Source: Monodelphis domestica (Eukaryota > Chordata > Mammalia > Didelphimorphia > Didelphidae). Taken from it: 64,000 nucleotides of DNA. The notes under the pieces are model-generated. The model saw nothing but the letters and a program-made list of their open reading frames with translations. It searched no databases and had not been told where the DNA came from. Location: contig NC_077229.1 of the NCBI RefSeq assembly GCF_027887165.1, positions 352,148,416-352,212,415 on the forward strand, in the 5' to 3' direction. Within the stretch, counting starts at the first letter, position 1, and every line of letters begins with the position of its first letter. A program made the translations under genes and the position numbers. Of the stretch, positions 1 to 13,660 are shown piece after piece.

Positions 1-703
1 GTCAAAATAACTCTGAGATATCATCTCACCCTTATCAGGTTGGCTAAAATGATAAAAATGCAAATGGCAATTACTGGAAACAATGAGGAAAATGTGGGAC
101 ACCTATTTCATCAACACCCTGCTGATGAAACTCCAAATTGATCTAGTCATTTTGGAATACAATCTCAAATTATACTAAAAAAACGTTATAAAACGGTATA
201 ACATTTGACCCAACAGTACTATTTGGTTTATTTCCTAAGATGATCATGGGAAAAGTGAAAGAACTTATATGCTCTAAATATTTATAATATTTTTCTTTGT
301 GGTGGTAAAGAACAGGAAAATTAAGCCCATCAACTGAGGAATTGCTAAACAAGGTTTTGCATATGATTTTGATGTAATCCTACTACACTATATGAAATGA
401 TGAACAGTTTAATTTTGGGAAAACATGGAAAGATGTACATGAAGTTTTGGAGACTGAAACAAGCGGAGCTATATACTAGCTATATACTACAGAAGATATG
501 TCATTTGAAGAATGGTTTGTGTATGTCCAGTTCCATGGGAGAAAAAAAAAACTGATACCTAGAAACAAGCAAGACTTTTTAAAAAAAAATGATTGATTCC
601 TTAAGTAGTGAGGAGAGGGTATGGAAGGTGAGAGAAAATTGGGAATTTTTATGTAACATGACAGCAAAAAATGAATAAATAAGTAAATATAAAAATAAAC
701 ACA
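1..703 (+). mobile_element. L1 LINE, 3' end (ORF2 C-terminus and 3' UTR)
   Basis: The start of the window reads as the C-terminal end of L1 ORF2. The 'regular' L1 wording around a Leu-Arg-Tyr-His-Leu-Thr-Pro stretch is recognisable near positions 10-45, and a degraded match to the last ORF2 domain follows to about 470. Stops and frameshifts are frequent. The 3' UTR ends in an A-rich run (about 660-703) containing AATAAA-like units. The element is cut by the window edge, so its 5' end is not visible. Calls rest on similarity to the fuller L1 copies elsewhere in this window (8298-14320 and 22479-28189). Confidence 0.75.
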
Positions 704-1195
704 ATAAGGGAGCCATGATGGCACATTAGAGGAAACTTCCATGAACTCTCCCAACATCCTCATCTGAATAACTTCAAAATAACACCTAAAATCAAATTTT
801 GGAGTGGAAGAATCTACAAAAGTTCAGGTTGAATGATTTTTCCAGGGTAAGGAAACTCATGAGGTTGGCAAGAGATGTTTGTGGTACTAAGGTGGAAGCC
901 TATCCAGATTCCAGAGAGGCAGAAACAAAATAGTAGCTATGGGAGCTCTCAGTCCAGAGATTAAAAAGGAGTTGAAGTAATGCCCAGAAAGAGCTTACAA
1001 GGGAGCGCTTGCTTTTTGTTCAATATATAGCAAGTATGGAAAAATATTTTACATTATTTCACATGTACAATTTATATCATGTTTCTTGCCTTCTTGGTGT
1101 TTTCAGAAGGGGTGAGAGGGAGAGAATTTGGAGCTCAAAATTTAAACAGCAAAGAATGCTAAAAAGTAAATTATATTTTTAAGGTACAGTAAAAT
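704..1195 (+). mobile_element. HAL1-like (half-L1) element, internally deleted
   Basis: Positions 704-870 match the 5' end of the longer element at about 17870-18010: both have a CATGAT-type start, then AAAATAACACCT and TTTTGGAGT-like wording. Positions 1015-1195 match the 3' tail of the same element at 20190-20345 (pyrimidine-rich stretch, then a purine stretch with AGAATTTGGA and AAAATTTAAA-like wording, then A-rich DNA). The whole ORF1 part between them is missing. It sits directly after the L1 tail. No coding potential remains. Confidence 0.6.
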
Positions 1196-4100
1196 ATTGC
1201 TGTAACACTAGACGATAACCATTTCACAGTGAATTTACCTTGTCTAAATTTGTATAAATGAAATACAATTCAATTCCAAAAAAATATTGTTTTAAGAGGG
1301 CTCTCACTAATAAGACTTCATCACTAAAATTGAAAATGCATTTAGTCTTGCACACAGTTACGTCTCTAGTAAATGCTTCTTGAACTGTATAGTATTCTTC
1401 CCTAGAAGATTACCATTTGGAAAAAAACAAACAGGTGTTGAGATGAGAATCAAGATGCAAGTGAATCTGTAAAATACTGAATATACTTCACAAAATCAGG
1501 CATAAGCATTAAGGGGTAGCTTTGCCACTCCTATATCATCTTTCTTCAAATTGAGCAATAAATTATAATGTTACTATGAAGTGCTACCTATGTGTCAGGC
1601 ACTGTGCTGGGCACTGAATATATTTTTATTGCAAGAATGTGAGGAGAGGATGATATTTTTAAAAGGCAGAAATTTTCTACTTTTATTTTTCATCATCTTT
1701 GATGTGATTTATCTTTTGGACTGTTCATTCTAGATTTGAGCCAATTAAAAAAATATTGGCATTAGAATCTGGCTAATTTGTACATTCTGAAAGTACCACT
1801 CACTTGGCTTAAGGAAATAAATATTGCACAGCATTATATATTTAGTATAACATATAAGATTTAGTTTAAAAGATCATAAATGTAAATGTGGAGAAAATCT
1901 TAGAGAACTCCCAACCCATGACTTAATTTAATAAATCAGAAACTAGGGCCTTATTAAAATAGTTTAAGTGCCTTCCTAAAGACTCCGGCAATCTGGTGAA
2001 GACTATTGACAGGTTTTCACAATACTGTTTTATATGAATAAAATAATACAGACAATTCCCATTAAACCTATTGTTTGTAAATACATTTATTGGTATCTTT
2101 TATTGTTGCTAATTTGAAGATTCCCTGAAATCTGGTTCATTGACTCCACATGAAGATTTCTAGATCTGGAGCAGCAGTCATTCAACAACCAATAAATAGC
2201 AAATATTGATATTAATAAAATATTTAAACACATATTATCAAGTAAATTAAATAGTTGACCTATTTATTGGAGTGAAAATGAAAATTCAGTGGAAAGGTTG
2301 AATGAAATATGAGTTGCATAAACCCCTTGAGGGCCAGAAAAATGTCTACTTACAATTACTTTAGAATTAAAATGAATTCCTACTCTAGTGTTATCTACCT
2401 GTGGATACTCAGTTCATTACAGATGATACTGATGAACATTTAACAAATCTATCTTTAAAAATGATTTTCTCCAAAAGAATTAAATTCAACATAGATGCTC
2501 ACTTCTAGAGAGTGTTAAATGGATGATTAAGTGAATGTAATGGGACATTAAGGCTGTTTAAGTATTTAAAAGAAAGATGGAAGATATATATTAATTCTAC
2601 TTGTGACTATAATATAAGAAGCTAAATCAATAGGTAGAAGTTTCAGAGAGGCAGATTGAAGTTCAATTTAAATAAAATCTTCCTAATTATTAGAAATCCC
2701 TAAAATAATAGGCCACTAAGGAGAAAATAATCTCTCTTACTAGACATATTGGAGCAGAGGCTAGATGAATATCTATTGTGGAAGGATTCATTGTTCATGT
2801 ATTCTTTTTATTAAATGGTGATCAAGGATCCTTCCAACTTTGAGATTCCACATATCCATGAATGAGTTCCAAGAAGCAATATATTTTTAGATGGTTTCTT
2901 GTTTATCATTGTCATTTGTCATTGTCAACCCAGTGCCTAACACTTTGGCTCATGGTGAAGGCTTAATACATTATATGGTCAATTGATCAGTTAATCTGTC
3001 CAATCCTATTATCCTCAAACTCATGGTGAAAAGGAGAATTCAGTGTCCACTTCCAGGCATTATTACTGTAAATCTGCAATGGATCTAGCAAAAGATTCCC
3101 TTCTTTCTCATCAATAGCACTAAATTATTTAATTTCTAGTGCTCAACAATGACCCATTATCATTCATTTATGGATTGTACTGGATATGAGCCCTCAACAG
3201 ATACAGGAAAATAGGACTCATGAGGTAGTGAAATGGTCTGCCTTTTTACTCCCCACCCTCACCTCCAACACATTTATACAATCTTCAAGAAGATCTTCAA
3301 AGAGAAAATAAATCTTCTTATAAATAATTTTAATAATTTCTAATACGAAAAAAAGTAAAAATAAAAAAATAAGTATTCGTTTTACCCTCGTTTTATATTC
3401 TAAATAAATAAATACTTTAGTTTTTCCATTTGAACCTGTAGGTTGTCATAAAAATAAACTCAGGCACAAAGTGCTGCCAAGGAACAGAGTCAAGGGGTAA
3501 AAGGAAATGTGGAAGTTTTCCAAACTGAATGGACCAAATGTACGATGAAACACTAAATTATAAAGTGGTATCCCTCAGCATGCCTGTCACTGCTCTCACA
3601 AGATGATTAGTTAGACTGTTAAAGTGAGTGTTTATACTAAATCTGGCAGTCCATTTTCTTGTTCAGAGCCTAAGGGGGTTTACAAGGAGTTATATAAGTA
3701 CATTCTAATATTTCATTCGGTTTAAGAGCCTGATTGCCTGATTCTACACTACATAAGACTATCCTAACCCTAATCACCACCCCATTACTTCCCTCTTCCA
3801 CCATCCAGTGGTCTCATATTATCACTGACTGTTGAAGATATTTTGCTTGATTTAATTAAAGAGTGTAAGGTGCATTCTTGAAATAGGGGTTGAACTTTGA
3901 TAAGCATGGTTTCTTAGTGTGAAAATTTGAATGTTGCAAAAGCAAATTATTTTCATTTACTAAAAGATTTCCTCATTCAAAATTGAACCTCTTAAGCTGT
4001 CGTTTTGCGGATACAAATATAAACAGAAATCCATTTTATGAGTTACTTGCTCTCTATTCTATCTCTTGATATATGGGAATTTAGCTATAATGAATAAATT

Positions 4101-6310
4101 ATGCACACATCATCTGTTTAATCACTGCATGCAATTACCTGTACTTAAACACTTGAAAACAGTTTTATCATCTATTTTTCTGATAGTGATTTTCCCTTCA
4201 AAAGTTAGGAAACCTTATTTAGGTATGTGCTTATATTTTGCAAAATAATATGTATAATGCAAATTATATGTTTCAATAATTTTAACAAGCTATGCCATAT
4301 AAAGAGGCAAAGCAATTATGGTTTAAGGAAATATACTGGTTAATATTTATCCTTTAAAAGCAGATCCTTCTCCAAACTTCCAAATTTCTGTTAGTTGGTC
4401 CAACATTGTCCTAGTCATTCAGAAAAATCATTGTGGAACCACCATATCCTTTTTCCCTCTTCTCTCAGGCTGCCTCTGAATTAAGATTCTTGAGGATTAT
4501 TTCTTTGTAATAGCTATTGTGCTAATCATACTTTTCTATTCCCACTTCTACCTCCTTATTCCAGTTCCATTCACTCCAGTGGGCTGTCATATGCATGGCT
4601 GAATGGGTGTCTGACTCCAAACTCCACTCTGCACCTGATCTACTCTCTAATTGATGCTGCCCATTAGTTTGTACCCCACCCCAAATGACTTGCTTTCCTC
4701 TTTATATACCCAAATAAGTATTTTAAAACACTTGCTATCCACTCATGTTAAGTACTTGAAGAAGCAAAACTCCTCTTCTAGAGCTAGATACTTTGTTCTA
4801 GCCGGCATCTATATGTCCAAGATGTTGGTCACAAGGAGGATGAGAAATTCAAATGTTACAAATTTAGCCCCAGGACTTTATTGGTGCTGGAAAAGCAAAA
4901 TTATTCTCCTTTCTCCCTCTCCTTGTCCCTCTCCCTCCCCTCATATCTCTTCCCTTCCATGTTTATTGGACTGACACTGTTCATTTTGACAATAAAAACT
5001 TTGATATCTTGTTATCCTCCAAAATTCCTTCATTTAACCCTACCCTCTCTTCTATTAATGTTTTCTTCCAACTAGTGTATGTTCCTTGGGGGAAGCACCA
5101 TTTTATTATTCATGTTTAAATCACCTACAATTCCTTTAAAACACATATGTATAAGCCTAAATATGTAATAATATTAATCATATTATGATTATAAAATAAA
5201 AACAAAAAATGATACAAAAACAACACCAACTATCTGAGAATATCATTATTCTTGTTTTATGCTGCATAAAGATAGAAATATACATGTGTGTAGATTGGCA
5301 GTGATATATTACATGTTGATAATCTATAAATATACATATAGAATACACATGTATACACATAAAGAAGAAAATAGGTATAAAATTCAAAATTTTAAGATAT
5401 AAGATGAATATTTTGTAATTAAGAAAATTTTGTTAATTCCCTGTTATAGAACTGTAATATTGAGTACCATAGAATGACAAATGGAAAATTCCCTTAAGGT
5501 GCATTTGCTTTCCCATTATTTAAAACAAACAAAAAAACCCCTCCTTGATTGAATTATTTAATGCCAAATTTAAGCCTAGATCTTGTGCTTAGAGCCAAGT
5601 AATAAACTTGTAAAGTGATTTTCTAATGAAAACACTGACAGGCCATTAACAAGAGTAGCCGAAGAAAATGTTTCTCTATTCCTCACCAATATGCTGCCAC
5701 GGAATAATTAATAAAGCATTGCTAAGCAAATGTTACACACTGAATTAGATGATCTTGTAGCCCCTGAACACCTGCTGATCATGTTTATTCAGCTGTGTTC
5801 AAGTTGCTGTTTCTATATAACTAGAGAGAGAAAGGGAAGTAGTGTCAAATTTATTGAGAAATTTGGCACAAAATACATTCCCCAAGTTTTCATTTTTAAG
5901 CATTTAACTTCATATACACACGGCTAGGTTTCACAATGCCTTTTATATGCTTTGCTCAGGAAATTCTTATTGAACTGAAATGCATAATAAATGGATTATA
6001 ATTACTTGTCTTTCTAGGCAAGGATACGTTGCCTTTCTGTGTAAATATTAGAATGAAATGTCTAGTAGAGTTTCTTCTTCAATTACATGCAACGTTCTCA
6101 GCCTCATGTAAAAGAAAACTAGCTATCAAATATGTTTTAGAAAGAGTGTGAAAACACATTTGCACCTATCAAAGAATAAGTGAGTAATTTACAGGCAATT
6201 AATTAGATAGCAGCCTGGAGAGAGAGAAAGGCTGCTGCACATCAAAGCAAGAGTTCCCTTTTACCTGATTGGTTCCTAGCCTTCTGTGTCCTTTTCTCTC
6301 TTCTCTGCCT
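1196..6310. other. AT-rich stretch without recognisable genes
   Basis: There are no long open frames and no convincing exons. Two short pieces look like old repeats: 1560-1620 contains the 'ctatgtgtcaggcactgtgctgggcact' kind of wording seen in ancient CR1/MIR-type repeats, and 2925-2975 resembles the 3' end of a MIR (cagtgcctaaca, then a ggcttaatacatta motif). 4900-4960 is a pyrimidine-rich stretch of short CTCT repeats. I see nothing else I can name. Confidence 0.5.
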
Positions 6311-6314
6311 ATCT

Positions 6315-6545
6315 AAAACCTATCAATCCTAAAAGGTTCAGTTCAATTCCCACCTCCTCAATGAAACCTGGCCCAATAACTCAAGTCAACATTGATCTCT
6401 CTCATTTTTGACTGCACATAGCACTTATTACTAGATGGGGAAGTATATTTTGGCACTTTATTACATTTGATTCAGCACTTTGTTATGAACTATAGTGTGT
6501 GTGTGCGTGTGTGCCCACCTAAGTGAAAAAGTCTATAGATTCAGC
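6315..6545 (+). repeat. CR1/L2-type LINE 3' fragment
   Basis: The wording around 6335-6380 (aggttcagttcaattcccacctcctc, then aatgaaacctggccc) is a degraded form of the 3' region of L2/CR1 LINEs, which usually reads as a call for cutting and pasting a 'cacctcctc-agaagcct' block. It continues through 'tgactgcacatagcac' to about 6480. A short GT-rich run lies at 6498-6518. The element is old and non-coding. Confidence 0.55.
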
Positions 6546-8000
6546 AGTATTGGTATTATCCTTACAAGTGTGAGTTGCAATTGTTTTATGCCTATTCCTT
6601 AGAAGACAACTTAATTGATTCCTTTAACAATTACAGATGTCTGATATCTGACCCTTCTACAAATTTAATATCCTTATACAATAAATTCAAATTATGTATT
6701 GGTTCTATATTTGAAGTCTAATCATTTCTTGATTTTCTTTACTTTAAAATCTGTTCCATCTTTAGTCATTAGTTCAATCTTGGTTCATGACAGGAGATAC
6801 TGAATCAAAGGATTTAATGTTTCTTCTTTTATATCCCTGATACCTCAGTCTAGGAGGAAGAATAAGCATTTACTTTGCCACTTTCAGATCACCCCTTTGC
6901 TACCATCACTTGGCAACTTATGTGGTTCACTTCATAGATTCCTATAACCTGGTTCTGATAACTGAGCAAGCACTCTAATAATTTTCTTGAGTAGGATTGT
7001 TTTATAAATATATATATATATCCTCTCAAAAATCCTGAATTTCCAGGTCATCCAATTCATTAATTTCTTCAACACATATAATCTATATCTTAATTTAAGG
7101 AAGGATAAATGACTATTGATTTCTCTACTTATCTGTAAATGTACTACATCCATGATCTAGTGGTCAGAAATTTCTCTTTCTAAACATAACTTTCTATACT
7201 TTTATCTCTTACTCTGTATCATTCTATGGTACCTTTCACCCCCTATGACTTCTAGCCCTTTGACCTAATCTCATTCTCCCAGATAATCATCTCTATTCAG
7301 TTTGTACTTTTCAACCTACAAAGTTCTTAACCTTATGTGAAGAAATGGAAACACACATACACACACACACACACACACATACACACACAAATACACAAAG
7401 TGCTAACAATTTTCAGGGGCTAAAAGTGAATCTCTGTGGTGTCCCCATGGTAGTACTTTCTGGTCTATACAGGTCTTTAAGTGAAGGTGAAATGAAGATA
7501 ACTATTTTTTTTTATTTTCAGGGTTTGTGTTGGACTAGTTAGATTCTTATGATTTTCCCAAATCTGAATTTCCATAACCAAATGCTAACACTTATCTTTA
7601 AATATCTTGTCCTATGCCTAATCATTTCTTGATTTGATTTGATTCCTTAATTTTATTTCTCCCCTTTCTCCTCTGAGCTTAACATTAAATTTATAAAATC
7701 CCACTATTAGCTAATTTCAACTGGGTGTTCATTAATGAACACCAAGATTTTCACTTTCCCCCTAGTGACTTTCTTACACTCCTGTCAATGATTATTCCAA
7801 ACATTTTCTACCATCAACTCTTCTATACTTCTCAATTTTCTTCAATATCAGCAAAATACTTTCCTTCCTAATTCATGAAGAAAGGGCATCATAAATGAAT
7901 CTCCACTACTCCATAAAAACTGCAAGGAAACCATGGCTTTTCACATTATGTGATGCATTTTGTTATCTTCTGTGGCAGCTAAACTAAATTAAAATCTTGC
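6546..8000. other. AT-rich stretch, no recognised genes
   Basis: Apart from an AC dinucleotide run I recognise nothing here. Short open frames (for example about 70 codons near 6932-7153, minus strand) have low-complexity or AT-driven composition and no family signature. Confidence 0.5.
7352..7396. repeat. (AC)n microsatellite
   Basis: ACAC repeats of about 40 bp with a few T interruptions. The His-Thr-His-Thr translation in one frame is a by-product of the repeat. Confidence 0.9.
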
Positions 8001-8004
8001 TTTA

Positions 8005-8085
8005 AATACTTGCTATGTATGTGATCCTGGAACAATTCACTTGACTTCTGACAGTTTCTTCAAGAGTTACAAAGGAATAATAAGA
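8005..8085 (+). repeat. MIR-like SINE fragment
   Basis: The wording 'atgtgatcctggaacaattcacttgacttctgacagtttctt' followed by 'aataataag' is a degraded version of the MIR core, where a 'tgtgacc-tgggcaagt-acttaacctct' block is followed by 'cagtttcctcatctgtaaaatgg'. Only the core is identifiable. Confidence 0.6.
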
Positions 8086-8653
8086 GGTACTGACAGTCAC
8101 AATTATGAATATATTTGAGAATTATCATATTTAATAAGTTCTCATTTCCTTATTTCATCCCTTAAATCTTCTCAAGAATATCTTCTCAAAAATCTATAAG
8201 CCTACCTCAGTTACTTACTTTTTCAGTGACTTTTAATCACCTATTAGTTTGAATCTATAATGATTCTGATATTCTATAAGTGATATGAAATCACTGGAAG
8301 AATTTTTTTAAATTTTTATTTGGTCAAATTCAAATATTATTCCTTGGTTACAAAAATCATATTCTATTCCTCTCTCCCCTCCCCACACTCTTCCCATAGC
8401 CTACTTGCAATTCTATTGAGGATTACATGGGTCCTTGATTAGAATCTATTTCCATGCTGTTGATGTTTGCACTATGATGTTCATTTAGGGTCTATAACCC
8501 CAATCATAACCCTCTTGACCCATGTAATCAAGCAGTTGTTTTTCTTCGGTGTTTTACTCCCTCAGTGTTTCCTCTGAATATGGATAGTGTTCTTTCTCAT
8601 AGATCCCTCCAGGTTGTTCAGGATCACTGCATTGCCATTAATGGAAAAGTCCA

Positions 8654-11600
8654 TTATATTTGATTGTACCACAGTGTATCAGTCTCTGTGTACAATATTC
8701 TCCTGGTTCTACTCCTTTCGCTCTGCATCAATTCCTGGAGGTTGTTCCAGTCCCCATGGAATTCCTCCACTTTATTATTCCTTTTAGCACAATAGTATTC
8801 CACCACCAACATATACCACAATTTGTTCAGCCATTCCCCAATTGACGGGCATCCCCTCATTTTCCAATTTTTGGCCACTAAAAAGAGCGCAGCTATGAAT
8901 ATTCTTGCACAAATCTTTTTCCTTATTATCTCTTTGGGGTACAAACCCAGCAGTGCTATGGCTGGATCAAAGGGCAGACAGTCTTTTAGCACCCTTTGGA
9001 CATAGTTCCAAATTGCCCTCCAGAATGGTTGGATCAATTCACAACTCCACCAGCAATGAATTAGTGTCCCTACTTTGCCACATCCCCTCCAGCATTCATT
9101 ACTTTCCTTTGCTATCATGTTAGCCAATCTGCTAGGTGTGAGGTGATACCTCAGAGTTGTTTTGATTTGCATCTTTTTGATTATAAGAGATTTAGAACAC
9201 TTCTTCATGTGCTTATTAATAGTTTTGATTTCTTTAACTGAAAATTGCCTATTCATGTCCCTTACCCATTTATCAATTGGAGAATGGCTTGATTTTTTGT
9301 ACAATTGATTTAGCTCTTTGTAAATTTGAGTAATTAGACCTTTGGTTAGAGGTTTTTGTTATGAAGAGTGTTTCCCAATTTGTTACTTCCCTTCTAATTT
9401 TAGTTAAATTCATTTTATTTGTGCAAAAACATTTTAATTTGATTTAATCAAAATTATTTATTTTAAATTTTGTGACATTTTCTAACTCTTGCTTGGTTTT
9501 AAAATCTTTCTGTTCCAAAAGATCTGACATGTATACTATTCCATGTTCACATCATTTACTTATACTTTCCTTCTTTTTATTTATGTTCAAGTCATTCACC
9601 CATTCTCTTTATCTTGGTGTAGGGTATGAGGTGTAGGGAGATCTCTTCCACACTGTCTTCCAATTTTCCCAGAAGTTTTTATCAAATCATGGATTTTTAT
9701 CCCAAAGGCTAGGATATTTGGGCTTGTCATAGACTGTCTTGGTGAGTTCACTTTCCCCAAGTCTATTCCACAGATCTTCCTTTCTGTCTCTTAGTCAGTA
9801 CCATATTGTTTTGAGGACCACTGCTTTATTGTATAGCCTGAGATATGGGACTGCAAGGCCTCTTCCTTTGCATTTTTTTTCAAGATATCCCTGGATATCT
9901 TTGATCTTTTGTTTTTCTAAATGAACTTTGTTATGCTTTTTTCTAACTCAGTAAAAAAGTATTTTGGCAGTTCAATGGGTATGGCACTAAATAAGTAAAT
10001 AAGTTGGGGTGGGATGGTTATTTTTATTATGTTAGCTCATCCTACCCATGAGCAGTTAATGTTTTTCCAAATGGTTAGATCTAGTTTTAGTTGTGTAGAG
10101 TGTTTTGTCGTTGTGTTCATATAGTTTCTGTATTTGTCTCGGGAGATAGATTCCTAGGTATTTTATTTTGTCTAAGGTGATTTTGAATGGTATTTCTCTT
10201 TCTAGTTTTTGCTGCAGAGCTGTGTTGGAAATATATAGAAATGCTGATGAATTGTGCGGGTTTATTTTGTATCCTGCAACTTTGCTATAGTTGTTGATTA
10301 TTTCCACTAACTTTTTAGTTGATTCTCTAGCATTTTTTAAGTAGACCATCATATCATCTGAAAAGAGTGATAGCCTGGTCTTCTCACTGCCCATTTTAAT
10401 ATCTTCAATTTCTTCTTCTTCTCTAATTGCTACTGCTAGTATTTCTAGTACAATGTAAAATAATATATGTGATAATGGGCTTCCTTGTTTCAGTCCTGAT
10501 CTTATTGGAAAGATTTCAAGTTTATCCCCATTGCAGATGATGTTGACTGATGGTTTTAGATAAATGCTGTTTATTATTTTTAGGAAAGACCTTTCTATTC
10601 TTATGTTTTCTAGTGTTTTCAATAGGAATGAGTGTTAGATTTTGTCAAAGGCATTTTGTAAATCTATTGATATAATTATGTGATTTTTGTTGGTTTGCTT
10701 GTTGATATAGTCAATTATGTGAATGGTTTTCCTAATATTGAAACATTCTTGCATTCCTGGTAAAAATCCTACCTGATAATACTGAATAATCTCATGACAA
10801 CTTGCTGTAGTCTTTTTCTAGTAAGCTATTCAAGATTTTTGCACCTATGTTAATTAAGGATATTGGCCTATAGTTGTCTTTCTCTTATTTTGACTTGCCT
10901 GGCTTTGGAATCAGTACCATATTTGTGTCAAAGAAGGAATTTGGTAGCATTCCCTCTTTGTTTATTATGTCAGATAGTTTGTATAGTATTGGGATTAGCT
11001 GTTCTTTGAATGTTTGATAGAATTCATTTGTGAATCCATCAGGCCCCCCAGATTTTTTTTTCTTAGAGAGTTCCTTGATGGCTTGTTCAATTTCTTTTTC
11101 TGATATGGGATTATTTAAGAATTCTCTTTCTTCTTCTGTTAATCTAGGCAATTTATATTTTTGTAAATATTCATCCATATCACCTAGATTGGCATGTTTA
11201 TTGCCCTATAATTGGGCAAAATAGTTTTTAATGATTGCCTTAATTTCCTCTACATTGGAGGTGAGTTCTCCCTTTCCATCCCTGATACTGTTAATTTGGT
11301 TTTTTTCTTTCTTTTATTTTATTAGATTGAGCAGTATTTTGTGTATTTTGTTTGTTTATTCAAACAATTAAAAAGAATTCAAAAAATTATTCTAACAATT
11401 TAGTCTTATTTATTAATTCAATAGCTCTTTCACTTTCAATTTTATTAATTTCTCCCTTAATTTTTAGGATCTCTAATTTAGTTTTCTTTTAGGGATTCTT
11501 AATTTGTTCACTTTCAAATTTTTTAATTTGCATGTCCAATTCATTGACCTCTTCCCTCCTCAATTTGTTAATACATGAATTCAAGGATATAAATTTTCCC

Positions 11601-12430
11601 CTGAGTACTGATTTGGCTGCATCCCATAGATTTTGAAAGGATATTTCATCCCTGTCATTTTCTTCAATGAAATTATTAATTATTTCTATGATTTGTTCTC
11701 AACTAATTGATTTTGGAGTATCACATTATTTAATTTCTAATTAATTTTTGATTTGGCTCTCCATGTTCCCCTACTGCTTATTTTTTTATTGTCTTATGAT
11801 CTGAAAAGGTTGCATTTATTATTTCTTCTTTTCTGCATTGTTTGCCAAGTTTTCATGATCTAGTACATGGTCAATCTTTGTGAATATACCATGTGTTGCT
11901 GAAAAGAAATTATATTCCTTTTTGTCTCTATTTATTTTCCTCCCTATATCTATTAACTAATTTTTCTGAGATTTCATTCACATTTTTTACCTCTTTCTTA
12001 TTCATTTTTTATTTGATTTATCTAAATTTGATAGTGGTAGGTTCAGGTCTCCCACTAGTATAGCTTTACTATCTACTTCCTCCTTCAATTCCACTAGTTT
12101 CTCCTTTAAGAATTTGGATACTATACCAAATGGTGCATACATGTTGATTAATGATATTTCGTTAGTATCCCCTTTTATCAGGATGTATTTACCTTCCCTA
12201 TACCCTTTAATCATATCTATTTTTACTTTGATTTGTCAGATATCATGATTACAACTCCTGCTTTCTTTCTCTCAGTTGAGGCCCAATAGGTTTTGCTCCA
12301 ATCTTTAATTCTAACCTTGTGAGTATCTGCCCGCCTCAGGTGGAGAAGACATATGGTAGGATTTTGGATTCTAATTCACTCTCCTATTTGTTCTTGTTTT
12401 ATGGGTGAGTTTGTTCCATTCACATTCAAA
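8654..12430 (-). pseudogene. L1 ORF2 remnant (endonuclease, reverse transcriptase, C-terminal domain)
   Basis: In intact L1, ORF2 makes the endonuclease/reverse transcriptase that nicks target DNA and copies the L1 RNA in place. Here the frame is split. The endonuclease part is seen at 12214-12002, including the GDLNLPL motif. A reverse-transcriptase N-terminal piece lies at 11178-10885, with a GGPDGF block and an IPKPGK motif. The catalytic part lies at 10622-10056, with the metal-binding motif reading Phe-Ser-Asp-Asp (10353-10364) where L1 usually has Phe-Ala-Asp-Asp. A 216-codon open stretch at 9304-8654 covers the C-terminal domain, including the cysteine-containing segment with WRGCGK and HCWWSC. 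Several frameshifts and stops separate the blocks, so no functional protein is expected. Confidence 0.9.
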
Positions 12431-12829
12431 GTTATGAATGTCACTTGTGTATTCTATCTTTGTTTGATAAAGATTATCCAATTTATTTTATTTATTCAAG
12501 TATCTCTTGGTGCTATCATTGATCCCTCTCCCTTTTTCTTTTTTGGCATATCATCTTATAGCACTTATTACCCCAATCTCTGACTGTGTATGATTCTTCT
12601 AATTACTAAAATAGTGAATATAATTTTTGAGAGTTACAAATAACATGTCCCCATATACTAATATATGTATATATATAATTTGATCTAATTGTAGCCCTTA
12701 AAGAAGAAAGTTTGAATAAAACATTTTTCCCCTTTCCCCTCTCTTTCTAATTTACCTTTTCATGTTCCTCTTGATCTTTGTGTTTGGATATCAATCATTC
12801 CACTTAGTTCTGGTCTTTTCTTTACAAAT

Positions 12830-13660
12830 ATTTGAAAATCTTCTATTTTGTTAAATGCCCATACTTTCCCCTGGAAGTATTGGTGGATATGTGGTCCTTG
12901 GTTGAAGACCCACTTCTCTTGCCGTTCCAAACTTTGAGGTTCTTTAGTGTGGAAGCTGCCAGCTCTTGTGTGATACTGATTGGTTCTCCTTGGTATCTGA
13001 ATTGTCTCTTTTAGGATTCTTGTAGAATTTTCTCCTTAGCTTGAAAGCTCTTGAATTTGTCAATTTGATTCCTAGGACTTGTCTTTTTAGGATTTAGTGT
13101 AGAGGGTGTTTTATGAACTCTAACAATTTTTGTCCTCTTGTTCAAGAACATCAGGGCAGTTTTCTTGGATGATTTCTTGTAGTATGATGTCATGATTTCT
13201 GTTATTTCTGGCTTTTCATGTAGACCAAAGATTCTTAAATTGTCTCTCCTTTCTCTGTTTTCCTGATCTGTCATCTTCTCGGTGAGATATTTTATGTTTT
13301 CTACTTTGTCAGTCTTTTGACATTGTTTCATTAATTCTCACTGTTTTGCAAGATCATTGTCTTCCAGTTGCCTAATTCTGGTCTTTAAAGACTAGTTTTT
13401 CTTTTCAGTTTGGTCTTCCTGATTTTCGTGGATTCCAGCTATTTCTCCAATTGGGAGTTCTTGTCCTTTAAACTGTTATTTTCTATTTGAACTATTTCCC
13501 ACTTTTCTTACCAGAATGCTTCCATCTTTTTGATAAACTCCAATTCAAATTCTTCAAGAGCTTGTGGATAATTTTGATTTTTTGGAAGTTTTTGGTTCAT
13601 TTATTTGAATTTCCTCCTCTATTTCTTCTGTAGTCTGGGTTTTTCCTCTATAAAAAATTT
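12830..13660 (-). pseudogene. L1 ORF1 remnant (RNA-binding protein)
   Basis: L1 ORF1 encodes a trimeric coiled-coil RNA-binding chaperone. The clearest open block is 13331-13011 on the minus strand. It contains the start of the RRM domain, with RRDNLRIFG followed by a Glu-Lys-Pro-Glu stretch. Upstream (13640-13400) is a Lys/Glu-rich stretch typical of the coiled coil. Downstream (to about 12830) a basic C-terminal domain is traceable in other frames. In-frame stops and shifts break it. Confidence 0.8.

Noticed and set aside
8654..9304. A 216-codon open frame that could be taken for a host gene
   Set aside because: It reads as the C-terminal domain of L1 ORF2 and lies within a full L1 structure.
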